Of a DNA stretch of 32,499 nucleotides, positions 7,544 through 16,555 are shown in pieces (within the stretch, counting starts at the first letter, position 1; each line of letters starts with the position of its first letter). A program made the translations under genes and the position numbers. The notes below the pieces were generated by a model. It was not told the DNA's origin. It worked only from the letters and a program-made list of their open reading frames with translations, and did no database searches. Location: positions 1 to 32,499 of the forward strand of contig JAUNXU010000009.1 of the NCBI GenBank assembly GCA_030539615.1, in the 5' to 3' direction. Source of the DNA: Methanobacteriaceae archaeon (GTDB lineage: Archaea; Methanobacteriota; Methanobacteria; Methanobacteriales; Methanobacteriaceae).

Positions 7544-8638
7544 TTATTTTTTAATTATTATCCGAACAACATCCCTATCCATCACTTCATGATCTAAACC
7601 AACTTTTTGACCAGGAAACTTCACAGATTTACCCCAAACTTTAGCATATTTAAAATTCTTAACAAAATCCCTATGTAATTTTCTAGCAATATCTTCTATT
7701 GTTGAACCATTTCTAATAATTAATGGTTCTTCCATATCTGCTTTTTTACCTTGAGGTTTTAAATAGATTCGTATAAGATCTAAATCAACAAATATATTTT
7801 CTTTTAATTGATCCATTCTAATACCATCATCTGCAGATACCAATAATGCATTAGGTAATTTATTCTTTATTTTCTCAAGATGTTCTTCATCTGCAAGATC
7901 TATCTTATTTACCACAACAGTCATTGGAATATAAGCCCTATTTGGTTCCATTGCATCAATAAACTGGTCAATTGTTACATCATCTCTTATAATTACTTCA
8001 GCACTATGAATACCATATTCATTTAAAATCTCCTGAATAGTTCTTTCATCAATTTTAGTTAATTTCACAGTAGTAATAAGAGTTAATCCACCAGTTTTTT
8101 GACGAGTAACTTTTACATCCGGCTTTTTTTGATTAGGTCTTATTCCAATATTCCGAATCTCTTCTAAAATAACATCCATATGTTGAGGATTAAATACATC
8201 TAACACCATTATAATTAAATCAGCATTACGTGCAGCTGAAAGAATTTCTCTTCCTTTTCCTTTTCCTTTTGATGCACCTGTTATTATCCCCGGTATATCT
8301 AATATCTGTATCTTTGCATCTTCATATTCCATTATCCCAGGCACTATATCCAATGTTGTAAATTGATAAGCTCCTACCTTTGAATTTGCATTTGTTAGAT
8401 AATTTAATATTGTGGATTTTCCCACTGAAGGAAAACCTAAAAGTACAGCTGTTGAATCACCACTTTTTTTAACATGAAATCCTTGACCTTTTGTTCCAGA
8501 ACTATTTCTTATTTCAATTCTTTCTTTTAATTGTGCTATTTTTGCTTTTAATTTACCTATATGGTGAGAAGTAGCTTTGTTATATTGTGTTTTCTTGATT
8601 TCTTCTTCTATTTCTTTAATACGTTGTTCTGCTGACAT
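7544..8638 (-). CDS. DRG-family GTP-binding protein with TGS domain
   Basis: A 364-residue archaeal homologue of developmentally regulated GTP-binding proteins (Rbg/DRG), Obg-related GTPases that bind translating ribosomes. An N-terminal helical hairpin (residues 1-45) precedes the G domain: G1 GFPSVGKS (68-75), G2 region YQFTTL (91-96), G3 DIPG (114-117) and G4 NKID (244-247). An S5D2-like insert lies between about 175 and 235. A C-terminal TGS domain (about 290-364) ends with the typical [15 protein letters not shown]. The length and order match the family. It is monocistronic, with its own TATA-like promoter. Confidence 0.95.
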   Translation of the reverse strand: MSAEQRIKEIEEEIKKTQYNKATSHHIGKLKAKIAQLKERIEIRNSSGTKGQGFHVKKSGDSTAVLLGFPSVGKSTILNYLTNANSKVGAYQFTTLDIVPGIMEYEDAKIQILDIPGIITGASKGKGKGREILSAARNADLIIMVLDVFNPQHMDVILEEIRNIGIRPNQKKPDVKVTRQKTGGLTLITTVKLTKIDERTIQEILNEYGIHSAEVIIRDDVTIDQFIDAMEPNRAYIPMTVVVNKIDLADEEHLEKIKNKLPNALLVSADDGIRMDQLKENIFVDLDLIRIYLKPQGKKADMEEPLIIRNGSTIEDIARKLHRDFVKNFKYAKVWGKSVKFPGQKVGLDHEVMDRDVVRIIIKK

Positions 8639-8967
8639 GATTATTTCACGAAAATATTTTATTTAAAATTTATTTACCTATTTAACAAATAATATAAAAG
8701 TTAGTTCTATATCCAAATACAATATCAATAATGAATGATTTGATAAACTTAAGATTATAATTTGATTTTATGTTTATATATACTTCTTTTAATATTTAAA
8801 AGTATAATCCATTTAAATATTTAATTTAATTTTATAATATTTAAGAAATAATCAAAATATTTTAAAAGGATTAAATAGCCCATATCTTAATTATCCCCAT
8901 ATTTTCCAAAGAAATAATATTTTAAAAATAAAATTATAACTTTTTCACTTTCTAAGAAGTTGGATAA
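8639..8967. other. 329-bp AT-rich intergenic region
   Basis: It holds the DRG promoter at one end and the 3' end of the AlgX-like gene at the other. A perfect 7-bp hairpin, CTTTTAA/TTAAAAG with loop TAT, lies at 8786-8802. A 9-bp inverted repeat, TAATTATCC at 8888-8896 and GGATAATTA at 8962-8970, has its second arm across the stop codon of the AlgX-like gene. No coding sequence was seen. Confidence 0.45.
8691..8699 (-). promoter_or_regulatory. TATA box (box A) for the DRG GTPase gene
   Basis: The minus strand reads CTTTTATATT, close to the archaeal box A consensus, about 55 bases before the ATG. This places transcription start about 30 bases upstream of the gene. Confidence 0.4.
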
Positions 8968-9807
8968 TTACACCAATTCATAAGTCATTTTTTCTAAAAA
9001 ACGTTCGGTTCTAATTTCAATTAATAAATCAGGTTTATACCATTCAATTAATTTTTTATTAAACATCCAATGATCCCAATATGTGAAAACATGTCTAAAA
9101 AACATGTTAAACATATTCATAAACCTTAAATATGTTGAATCTCTTAAAACCAATACTTTTAAATCAGTGAAACTATCTAAATTATAAAAATTATGACTTT
9201 TTCTTTTTTTTACTTTTTTAAATTCTTCTTTAATAGGTAATATTTCTGTAAATAGATATTTATACTCAGTAATTAGTTCTTCTATTGTTTCTTCAGATTT
9301 TAAATTTTTAGCAATATCCCCCTCACAAAGTCGTTTCATAACTATTAAATTTTCAAGTAATGATTTATAATACATTTCACTTGTAACTTCAGGTTTAATA
9401 TCATGCATAATTTCTGCTGAAATTTTTAATGCACCTTCCTGATTTAAATGACTATCCAATTTAAGATAATCTTTTGAATCAAGTAAATCTTTAAAATCCA
9501 ATGTTAAATCTTTTATTTTATCAACATTTCGTTTTAATATGGCTGGTGTTACAGGTAATAAATTTTTACATATTACACTTTTATCAGGTATTACATAAAA
9601 TTTATAAACTATTCCTCTTTTTTCACAATACTCTTTTTTAGAATTATAACTTAATCTAAAATTAATTTCATTAAATGAATTTTCATAATCTTTACAAAAA
9701 TGTTGTTTTAATTCATTATTACCATCATTATTCAAAAAAAGAGTACCATCCAAACCAACTACCGGTATAGCATCTAATTCATACAAATTTTCATTATTAA
9801 ATAACAT
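8968..9807 (-). CDS. SGNH/AlgX-AlgJ-like putative acyltransferase without export signal
   Basis: A 279-residue protein that resembles the SGNH-type catalytic domain of AlgX/AlgJ O-acetyltransferases. Visible landmarks in order: VVGLDGTLFL (16-25); the PDK segment (74-76) after FYV; LDSHLNQEGA with Asp118 and His120; LRDS with Ser224; and the terminal KPDLLIEIRTERFL. Asp-x-His plus the distant Asp-Ser match the expected Asp/His/Ser triad. Known relatives are secreted or membrane-anchored. This one has no signal peptide or membrane segment, and an in-frame TAG lies upstream, so no hidden N-terminus exists. GAGGT is 4 bases before the ATG. It follows the Ig-like gene by 24 bases. The substrate is unknown; the family call comes from motif reading alone. 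Confidence 0.65.
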   Translation of the reverse strand: MLFNNENLYELDAIPVVGLDGTLFLNNDGNNELKQHFCKDYENSFNEINFRLSYNSKKEYCEKRGIVYKFYVIPDKSVICKNLLPVTPAILKRNVDKIKDLTLDFKDLLDSKDYLKLDSHLNQEGALKISAEIMHDIKPEVTSEMYYKSLLENLIVMKRLCEGDIAKNLKSEETIEELITEYKYLFTEILPIKEEFKKVKKRKSHNFYNLDSFTDLKVLVLRDSTYLRFMNMFNMFFRHVFTYWDHWMFNKKLIEWYKPDLLIEIRTERFLEKMTYELV

Positions 9808-9831
9808 TTTAACCTCTTCTTTAATCTACTA

Positions 9832-10485
9832 TTAATTATTCAATATTTTTCTTATTTTTGGAGTAATTATTTCTTTTTCAGGATATGTTACTGAAATTAT
9901 ATCTAATTTAGGTTCTAATATTAATACACTAGCTACTGCATAATTAGTACATTCAATTGGAATATTAAATTTTACAAATAAAAAAAATGGTATTTCCATA
10001 ACCATATTTGGAATTTTAAAATCAAATTGTGTTTTATTATTTTTTACATCAAAAGAACCTTCAGTAGAACCATTTAGTTTAAAAATTGCAGTTCCATCAA
10101 CTTGTATATTATTTTCTGTAACTAATTCTGCAGATATAGTTATTATATCTCCTCTTTTTGCATAGTAGTCATCCATTTTAACGTGAGATTTTATAAGATT
10201 ATCTTTTTGATCTTCTGATTCTATTGTTAATATACTTGCTGTTGCTACTTTAATATCTCCGGAATACCATGCCAATAATACATGTTGTCCGGTAATATCC
10301 GGAATTTTATAGGTCATTTCTGCTTTAGAATTATTTACTTTACAAACACCAATTCCTTTTGTATCTAAAGTAACCATTATTTTACCATTATCTATAACTT
10401 TTTTGTTATCATCAGATAATGAAATTTGTATTTTTATTATTTCACCAGGTTTTCCTTTATAATTATCCATTTTAATTTGAGTCAT
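9832..10485 (-). CDS. Two-repeat Ig-like domain protein, apparently cytosolic
   Basis: A 217-residue protein of unrecognised function, made of two Ig-like repeats of about 95 residues. The repeats open in parallel: KMDNYKGKPGEIIKIQ (near 5) and KMDDYYAKRGDIITIS (near 104). Each continues with a KxxxTLDTKG/KLNGSTEG strand, an F/Y-KIP turn and a final strand. This resembles the bacterial-type Ig repeats of methanogen adhesins, including the protein at 16.5-18.4 kb, but is far more diverged. It has no signal peptide, and the codon directly before the ATG is TAA, so none was missed. It is the first gene of a two-gene operon with the AlgX-like gene. A GAGG site lies about 6 bases upstream. Confidence 0.65.
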   Translation of the reverse strand: MTQIKMDNYKGKPGEIIKIQISLSDDNKKVIDNGKIMVTLDTKGIGVCKVNNSKAEMTYKIPDITGQHVLLAWYSGDIKVATASILTIESEDQKDNLIKSHVKMDDYYAKRGDIITISAELVTENNIQVDGTAIFKLNGSTEGSFDVKNNKTQFDFKIPNMVMEIPFFLFVKFNIPIECTNYAVASVLILEPKLDIISVTYPEKEIITPKIRKILNN

Positions 10486-10570
10486 TTATATCCTCTTTTA
10501 AAAATAATTGTTACTAATACAATAATATTTTTTTTGTTTTTGTAGAAATCTTTATTTTTTCATTAAGTTT

Positions 10571-10584
10571 ATAAATATATATAA
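10571..10584 (-). promoter_or_regulatory. TATA-like promoter of the Ig/AlgX-like operon
   Basis: An A/T-only block on the minus strand (TATATATATTTATAAA-like) about 90 bases before the ATG. It is the best box A candidate upstream of this operon. Confidence 0.35.
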
Positions 10585-10585
10585 T

Positions 10586-11183
10586 ATTGTAACATGTTGT
10601 TTTGAACTTAGATCATTTATTTTTTTAGTTTTTAATTGGAATTAATTAATATTTCTCCAAATTTTTTTGATAAATAATATGCAGATACATTATTTCTTTT
10701 ATGTTCTTTCTAAAGTCATAGATTTTATCTGCACACATTTATTTGATGTTGTATTTTTTATGGTGAAGTATTATTTTTAATTCAAATATGTATTAAATTA
10801 CTGTACTTATCCTAAAATTCTCTGTAGATTTTCATATTTTAAACTTTTCATTTTTTAATAAAATTATAGGATTGCAAAGCAATTTACTAATCTAAATTAT
10901 CATTAGTATACATATAACCATTAGGTCATTTTAATTAATAACTTACGATGTAATTATTTTTTTATTAACTTTATATTTAATTATAATCTTATTAATATAC
11001 CTTCTTTTTAAAAATTTTATTTAAAAAATCTGTGATTTTACATATTTCAAAGAAAGAATAACAGTAATAATTTTATCCATCTATTAACTAATAATTATCA
11101 AATCATATAAAATAAGTTAATTATTGTCATTAAAAAAAAGAAAAAAAAGTGGAGGTTAATTAAATAAATTAAAATATTATCTA
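10586..11183. other. Long non-coding gap with several inverted repeats
   Basis: Together with the promoter region to 10486, this forms a 698-bp gap between aglB and the Ig-like operon. No plausible reading frame was seen. It contains TGCAGATA/TATCTGCA (10680-10687 and 10726-10733), a short hairpin ATTGC-AAA-GCAAT (10871-10883) and, directly after it, TACTAAT/ATTAGTA (10885-10891 and 10902-10908). It could hold an unrecognised RNA or the remains of a lost gene. Confidence 0.45.
11132..11148 (-). terminator. Poly-T terminator after aglB
   Basis: The minus strand reads T8-C-T8, 36 to 52 bases after the aglB stop codon. Such T tracts serve as archaeal terminators. Confidence 0.55.
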
Positions 11184-13748
11184 TTAAGTATCTTTTGTTG
11201 CCAAATTAACGGCAGATAAAAGATTAGTAGTATTTCCAGAATATTCTTGAACATTCCAAACACTTACTCCAGGTTCTGAATGAGTCATATTAAATCGAGT
11301 TACATTCATACCACTTTTAAGATATAATTTAGTGAACATGGAATCTTCAAGTTCCCTATTCATAAGTACTGTAAAGTATGATCCATCAGTTTGTTTAATA
11401 ACCATTAATGTCATATTACTATTTTCATTAACAATTCGTTCAGTTAACTGATTATTTTCTATAACAATTAATTTATGTGGTTCTAATACTAAATTTCCAG
11501 TACCTTTATCTAATTCATTTGCTATACTAACTTTATCATCAGCAGTAGATTGATTAAATGATGATTTATTAAGTTTTTCAAGATTCACATAACCATATGA
11601 CATGGAAGAACCATTAGTAACATTACCAGTATTTTCTAATCCAACTACACCATTTTCCAATCCTAAGAAGAATTGTTTTCCATTGATTTGTTCGGTAGTA
11701 GATTGATCTGGATAATAAGATATATGGGTTGCATTTTGATTTTTAAAGTCCCATGTTCCGAAATAAGCCCACCATGCTGCTTTTGAAAGCATATCTGAAC
11801 TTAATATTAAATTAACTGGTTTTGTTTCTTGAGGATGTGTTTGATCCAATACGGAATTTGATTGTTCTTGAGTTAATCCATATGTTCCTGTTAATTCACT
11901 GTTTGCTGCTGCTTTATCTAGTGGTAATATTTTATTTAATATTTCAACTGATTTTCCAGTATCTTGAGTATATACATCTAATGTATCTGATGCTTTAGTT
12001 CCACTATTTGCTAACATTCTTAATATTCCAGCAGATAAATTTTGATCCGACGTTTCAAGAGAATGCCCTATCCAATATGCTGTTGGCGAATTCTGAGAAC
12101 CCCCATCAAATACAACTTGTCTATCAGACATTGCTGCAAATAAGTGACCAAAATCCCACCAAGATGCCAATACGGTATTTTGAGGAGTGTTTCCATTTAC
12201 CCATTTAAGTGTATCAACCATAGCATCATTAGTACCTGCTGCAGATTGTGTTGCAGTACTATAATCATCAACTATAGGTTTTACTGCCACTATTAATAAT
12301 AATATAACTGCTATTATCAAAATATAATTTTTTGATTCCATCTTTGTTTTAAGATAATTAACAATTAACCCTACAAATACCCCAGCTGATAAAGCCATAG
12401 GTACCTCAAATTGTTCAATAAATCTTGTACCTTGAGTTAATGCAAATAATAATCCTAATGTCCATAATGATAATAATACGAATAAAAACATCATATTTTT
12501 ATTTTCATCTTTTGTCCAAAGATATTCTTGTGGTTTAAATTCTTTTTTATCTTCTATTATTTCTTCTGCTTTTTTAGTTTTAGGTGTGTATTTTTTTGTT
12601 CGACTTTTCTTTATTTCTCTAATTGATGATTCTTCAACAACTTTTTCAGTTTCTTCTTCTGTTTTGAATTTAGTTTTCTTAAGCATTACACCCATTGTTA
12701 CCAATCCAAGGAAAGCAAATACTATTGCCATTACACCACCAGAATTTGTTGCAACATCAATTGCTGCTGGTATTTGCATCTCACCTACAGATACATATAC
12801 GTTAGGATATGCTGATGTAATTGTTGAAGCTTGGAAAGAAGATGAACCAATTATTCCAGTAATTATACCAATTAAATCACCATTAGTAGTAATGTATAAT
12901 GAAATTAATGCTAATACTACAAATGAAATTAATGGTATTGTTGCAGGATTTGTTTTAATCCATTCCTTTACATTAGGCATGTCTTCTTTAAGATAAACTT
13001 TCTTATCAAGTATGAAAGACAATATGATATAAATTACTAATGAACCTACGGCTAATAATAGCATATATCCATATCCAACCCATGAAAGTGAAAATATTGC
13101 TAAAGTAAGAGCTGATAATGCAGCTAAAACTGCTTTAAGAATATTATTCTTTGAATAGATACTTTCTGTTAAAAACAATGCTACCATCAATGGCAGCAAT
13201 ACATTGAACATATCTGTATCAAAAAATCCTGCATATGTGTGTGTGAAATATGCTGGAGCTGCTGTCGCTATAACTGCTGCTACAACTGCACCCCAATTAT
13301 TACCTGTTACTCTTCTTACAATGAAAAATGCAGGTATAACAGCAAGTGGAGCTATTATTGAAGACATCCAAAATGCTACTTCCATTAATGAAATTGAGGT
13401 AAATATATTTAAAAAGTTATACACTGCTGTAGTTAACATTGCAATAACTGGTTGATAATTTGCACTACGACCATCAGGTGATGTGGATAACGAATCCCAC
13501 TCTTCACCATTTACTATCTTATCTCCCAAGTGCCCATTGTTAAGGTAATTCTCGGTTAAACGATAGTTATAATATGAATCCATTTCTGTAAAGTAAGGTA
13601 ACCCATCAGAATCTCTATATTGATCTTTCATATCTGCTGGAACTCCACCAAGCGTGGATGTTTCAGCCCTTATTGCAAACATAGTTAACAATAATGCAAG
13701 AACAATGAGGATAGGTGCTACTTTAACTGCTAATTTTTTATATTCCAT
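11184..13748 (-). CDS. aglB: Oligosaccharyltransferase AglB (STT3 family)
   Basis: Catalytic membrane enzyme of archaeal N-glycosylation. It transfers lipid-linked glycan to Asn in N-x-S/T sequons of exported proteins. It has 854 residues from the ATG at 13748. Residues 10-28 form the first membrane span, followed by an external loop with EMDSYYNYR (Asp56). FFDTDMFN supplies the DxD motif near 177-179, and SVGEMQ (Glu323) matches the external-loop-5 glutamate. About 13 hydrophobic spans end near 495, then comes the WWDFGH catalytic motif (530-535) and a soluble C-terminal domain. A lysine/glutamate-rich insert at about 357-412 is notable. ATGs at 13772 and 13748 are both possible; GGGG lies 9 bases before the latter. 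Confidence 0.95.
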   Translation of the reverse strand: MEYKKLAVKVAPILIVLALLLTMFAIRAETSTLGGVPADMKDQYRDSDGLPYFTEMDSYYNYRLTENYLNNGHLGDKIVNGEEWDSLSTSPDGRSANYQPVIAMLTTAVYNFLNIFTSISLMEVAFWMSSIIAPLAVIPAFFIVRRVTGNNWGAVVAAVIATAAPAYFTHTYAGFFDTDMFNVLLPLMVALFLTESIYSKNNILKAVLAALSALTLAIFSLSWVGYGYMLLLAVGSLVIYIILSFILDKKVYLKEDMPNVKEWIKTNPATIPLISFVVLALISLYITTNGDLIGIITGIIGSSSFQASTITSAYPNVYVSVGEMQIPAAIDVATNSGGVMAIVFAFLGLVTMGVMLKKTKFKTEEETEKVVEESSIREIKKSRTKKYTPKTKKAEEIIEDKKEFKPQEYLWTKDENKNMMFLFVLLSLWTLGLLFALTQGTRFIEQFEVPMALSAGVFVGLIVNYLKTKMESKNYILIIAVILLLIVAVKPIVDDYSTATQSAAGTNDAMVDTLKWVNGNTPQNTVLASWWDFGHLFAAMSDRQVVFDGGSQNSPTAYWIGHSLETSDQNLSAGILRMLANSGTKASDTLDVYTQDTGKSVEILNKILPLDKAAANSELTGTYGLTQEQSNSVLDQTHPQETKPVNLILSSDMLSKAAWWAYFGTWDFKNQNATHISYYPDQSTTEQINGKQFFLGLENGVVGLENTGNVTNGSSMSYGYVNLEKLNKSSFNQSTADDKVSIANELDKGTGNLVLEPHKLIVIENNQLTERIVNENSNMTLMVIKQTDGSYFTVLMNRELEDSMFTKLYLKSGMNVTRFNMTHSEPGVSVWNVQEYSGNTTNLLSAVNLATKDT

Positions 13749-14251
13749 GTGTATGTTCCCCTTAACCTCCATTTTATGAATAGTAATTAAAAGTTAAATG
13801 ATTATATAATAATTAATTATTTTTTTATCCAATATTTTATTGTATTAAACTATTATATGGTTTTAAAAAGAATAGAAATTTTATCCAATTTTTTTATTAT
13901 TTAAATGTATAAATTAACATAATTTAACTCTTTATTAGTATAAAATTTATAATAAAAAAGATTATTAATTTATAAACATAAATTACTATCCTTATACTAT
14001 TTTTTAGTTTAAAGATATATTTATATTAATAAGTTTATCCTGAATTACATGAAATATCAAAATAAAAGAAAAATTTTGAAAAAAATTTATAAAATAAAGC
14101 AATATTATAACTATTTTTTAAAAAAAATAAAAATAATAATTATAATCAACATATCACTTAAAAAAATCACCAAATAAAAATATTAAATCACTACAAAAAT
14201 AATAATAAAAACAAAAATAATTAATATCATAAAAAAAGGAATAAAAAAAGA
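13749..14251. other. Divergent promoter region between aglB and the helicase
   Basis: About 480-500 bases, almost entirely A/T. It carries the aglB promoter near 13794-13810 and presumably the helicase promoter close to 14252. I see no coding sequence, no RNA signature and no strong hairpin in the remainder. Confidence 0.5.
13794..13810 (-). promoter_or_regulatory. aglB promoter with shared motif
   Basis: The minus strand carries TATATAATCATTTAA, a TATA box followed by ATCATTTAA, 46 bases before the aglB ATG. The same 15 bases occur upstream of the Ig/M14 gene at 18447-18461. Confidence 0.45.
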
Positions 14252-16546
14252 ATGATAATTGACATACTAAATTATTTTCAAGAAAAAAAATGGTATAGAG
14301 ATCGAATAGAACATATAGAAACCATACCTGTAAGAAGACCTTATTATACCAATAAACCTCTAAAATTACCTGAAGAAATTCAACAATATTTAGATAACCA
14401 TAATATAAAATTATACACACACCAATATCAAATGTTAGAACATGTAAGAAATAAAGAAAATGTAACAATAACCACACCTACAGCATCTGGAAAAACATTA
14501 TCATTCACATTACCAATAGTAGAAGATTTATATAAAAATCCTAAAGATACAGCATTATACATATATCCTACCAAAGCATTAGCAAATGACCAATTAAAAA
14601 CTTTAAATCAAATAAATGATGAATGTAATTTAAATATCCATCCAGGTAAGTATGATGGAGACACTCCTAAAAAAGAAAGAGTTGAAATAAAAGAACGATC
14701 ACGTCTTGTTTTAACAAATCCTTATGAATTACATTTAATTTTACCATGGCATCATCAATGGGAAAGATTTTATAAAAATTTAAAATATATTATAATAGAT
14801 GAAGCACATCAATATCGTGGTGTTTTTGGATCCAATATGGCTCTCCTTATTAGAAGACTAAAAAGAATATGTAAATATTATGGTTCAAATCCACAATTTA
14901 TATTATCCACAGCCACACTTGCTAATGCTCAAGAATTTAGTGAAAAATTAACTGGATTACCATTTACAATAGTTGACAAAGATGGATCTCCTGCAGGAAA
15001 AAAATATTTTGTATTTTATAATCCTTATGTTAGAGAAACTAATGTTCAATCTATACATCAAGAAACATTAGATTTATTTAATACATACATAACCCATGGT
15101 TTACAAACAATATGTTTTGAAGTATCACGTAAAATGGCAGAATTAGTTGCATTATGGTCTAAAAATGAAATGCGATTAAAACATCCTGAATTAGAAAATA
15201 AAATAACAGCATATAGAGCCGGTTATACTGTAGAAGAAAGAAAGAAAATAGAAAATAAGTTAAAAAAAGGTGAATTGATAGGAATTTCCACAACAAATGC
15301 TCTTGAATTGGGGATAAATATAGGATCATTAGATAGTGTAATAATATCAGGATATCCTGGAACACTTATTTCTACATGGCAACAAGCAGGAAGAGCTGGA
15401 AGAAGTAATAAAGAATCATTAGTAACTTTATTATCATTTCAAAATCCATTAGATCAATATTTTATGAAACATCCTGAAACATTTTTCAATACTACTCATG
15501 AACATGCAATAATTGATCTTAATAATCAACAAATATTACGTGGACATTTAAAATGTGCAGCATATGAAATACCCTTAAAATTAAATGAAATTGAAAGTTT
15601 TGGATTTGATGATGAAGGAATAGTATTAGATGAAATAAATGATCTTGAAATGGATCAAACATTAAAATACTATCAAAATTCATGGAAATATAATTTAGAG
15701 GATAATCCAAATTTTAAAGTAAATTTAAATGATGTACTTGCAGAACCATTTAAAGTATTTAATAAAAAAACATTTTTAGAAGAAATGAGTCAAAAACAAG
15801 CATATAGGGAAGCCCATGAAAATGCCATATTAATTCATAATGGAGAAACATATATTGTAACAAAATTAGATCTTAAAACAAAATATGTACAAGTAAAAAA
15901 ACAAAAAACTGATCATCACACCCAAGCATTAAAAGAAATAGATATAAACATAATAAAAACAGAACAAACAAAAGAATATAGTGAATTAATAGTTAATTAT
16001 GGTACTGTAAATGTTACTGAAAATTATACTAAATATAATATTCTTAAATTTAATAAAATAACTGGATCTAAAAAACTTAAATTACCACCATTAAACTTTA
16101 AAACTAAAGGAATTTGGTTTACAATACCATATAAAATAAGAGAAATATTGAAAGAAAAATTAGATTCTGAAGATAAGTTCAATGAATTACTTCAAGGATG
16201 TTTACAAGGTGTTCAAAATGCAATAATTGCTATGACACCATTTCATGTAATGTGTGATACATATGATTTAGATGGTGTATCCCAAATATTAAATAATGAT
16301 ACAGCACAGCCTACAATATTCATATATGATGCATTTGAAGGTGGTGTGGGATTAACAAAAAAAGCATATAATCTCATTGATCAAATATTTGAAATGACTT
16401 ATGAATTAATAAGAGATTGTGATTGTGAAGAAGGTTGTCCTGCATGTATTTATTCTTCTCAACCAACTGAAAAAACTCATTTAAATAAAAAAGGTACATT
16501 TATAATTCTTGAAAATTTAAAAAAAATGACAAAAAAAGATGAATAA
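14252..16546 (+). CDS. DEAD/DEAH-box helicase of the Hrq1/MrfA type
   Basis: A 764-residue superfamily 2 DNA helicase related to yeast Hrq1 and bacterial MrfA, which act in repair of crosslinks and alkylation damage. Helicase core: Walker A TPTASGKT (75-82), DEAH (183-186), motif III STATLAN (219-225) and motif VI QQAGRAGR (377-384). After a long linker, the C-terminal region ends with four cysteines at 723, 725, 729 and 732 (DCDCEEGCPAC), the zinc-binding signature of the MrfA/DUF1998 domain. It starts at ATG with weak AAGGA upstream. Codons end mainly in A. It converges with the Ig/M14 gene, with only 9 bases between the stops. Confidence 0.92.
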   Translation: MIIDILNYFQEKKWYRDRIEHIETIPVRRPYYTNKPLKLPEEIQQYLDNHNIKLYTHQYQMLEHVRNKENVTITTPTASGKTLSFTLPIVEDLYKNPKDTALYIYPTKALANDQLKTLNQINDECNLNIHPGKYDGDTPKKERVEIKERSRLVLTNPYELHLILPWHHQWERFYKNLKYIIIDEAHQYRGVFGSNMALLIRRLKRICKYYGSNPQFILSTATLANAQEFSEKLTGLPFTIVDKDGSPAGKKYFVFYNPYVRETNVQSIHQETLDLFNTYITHGLQTICFEVSRKMAELVALWSKNEMRLKHPELENKITAYRAGYTVEERKKIENKLKKGELIGISTTNALELGINIGSLDSVIISGYPGTLISTWQQAGRAGRSNKESLVTLLSFQNPLDQYFMKHPETFFNTTHEHAIIDLNNQQILRGHLKCAAYEIPLKLNEIESFGFDDEGIVLDEINDLEMDQTLKYYQNSWKYNLEDNPNFKVNLNDVLAEPFKVFNKKTFLEEMSQKQAYREAHENAILIHNGETYIVTKLDLKTKYVQVKKQKTDHHTQALKEIDINIIKTEQTKEYSELIVNYGTVNVTENYTKYNILKFNKITGSKKLKLPPLNFKTKGIWFTIPYKIREILKEKLDSEDKFNELLQGCLQGVQNAIIAMTPFHVMCDTYDLDGVSQILNNDTAQPTIFIYDAFEGGVGLTKKAYNLIDQIFEMTYELIRDCDCEEGCPACIYSSQPTEKTHLNKKGTFIILENLKKMTKKDE

Positions 16547-16555
16547 AAAAAAGGA

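Noticed and set aside
14880-14892. GGTTCAAATCC-like string that resembles a tRNA T-loop
   Set aside because: It lies in the helicase coding frame (Tyr-Gly-Ser-Asn-Pro-Gln), and no acceptor, D or anticodon stems surround it.
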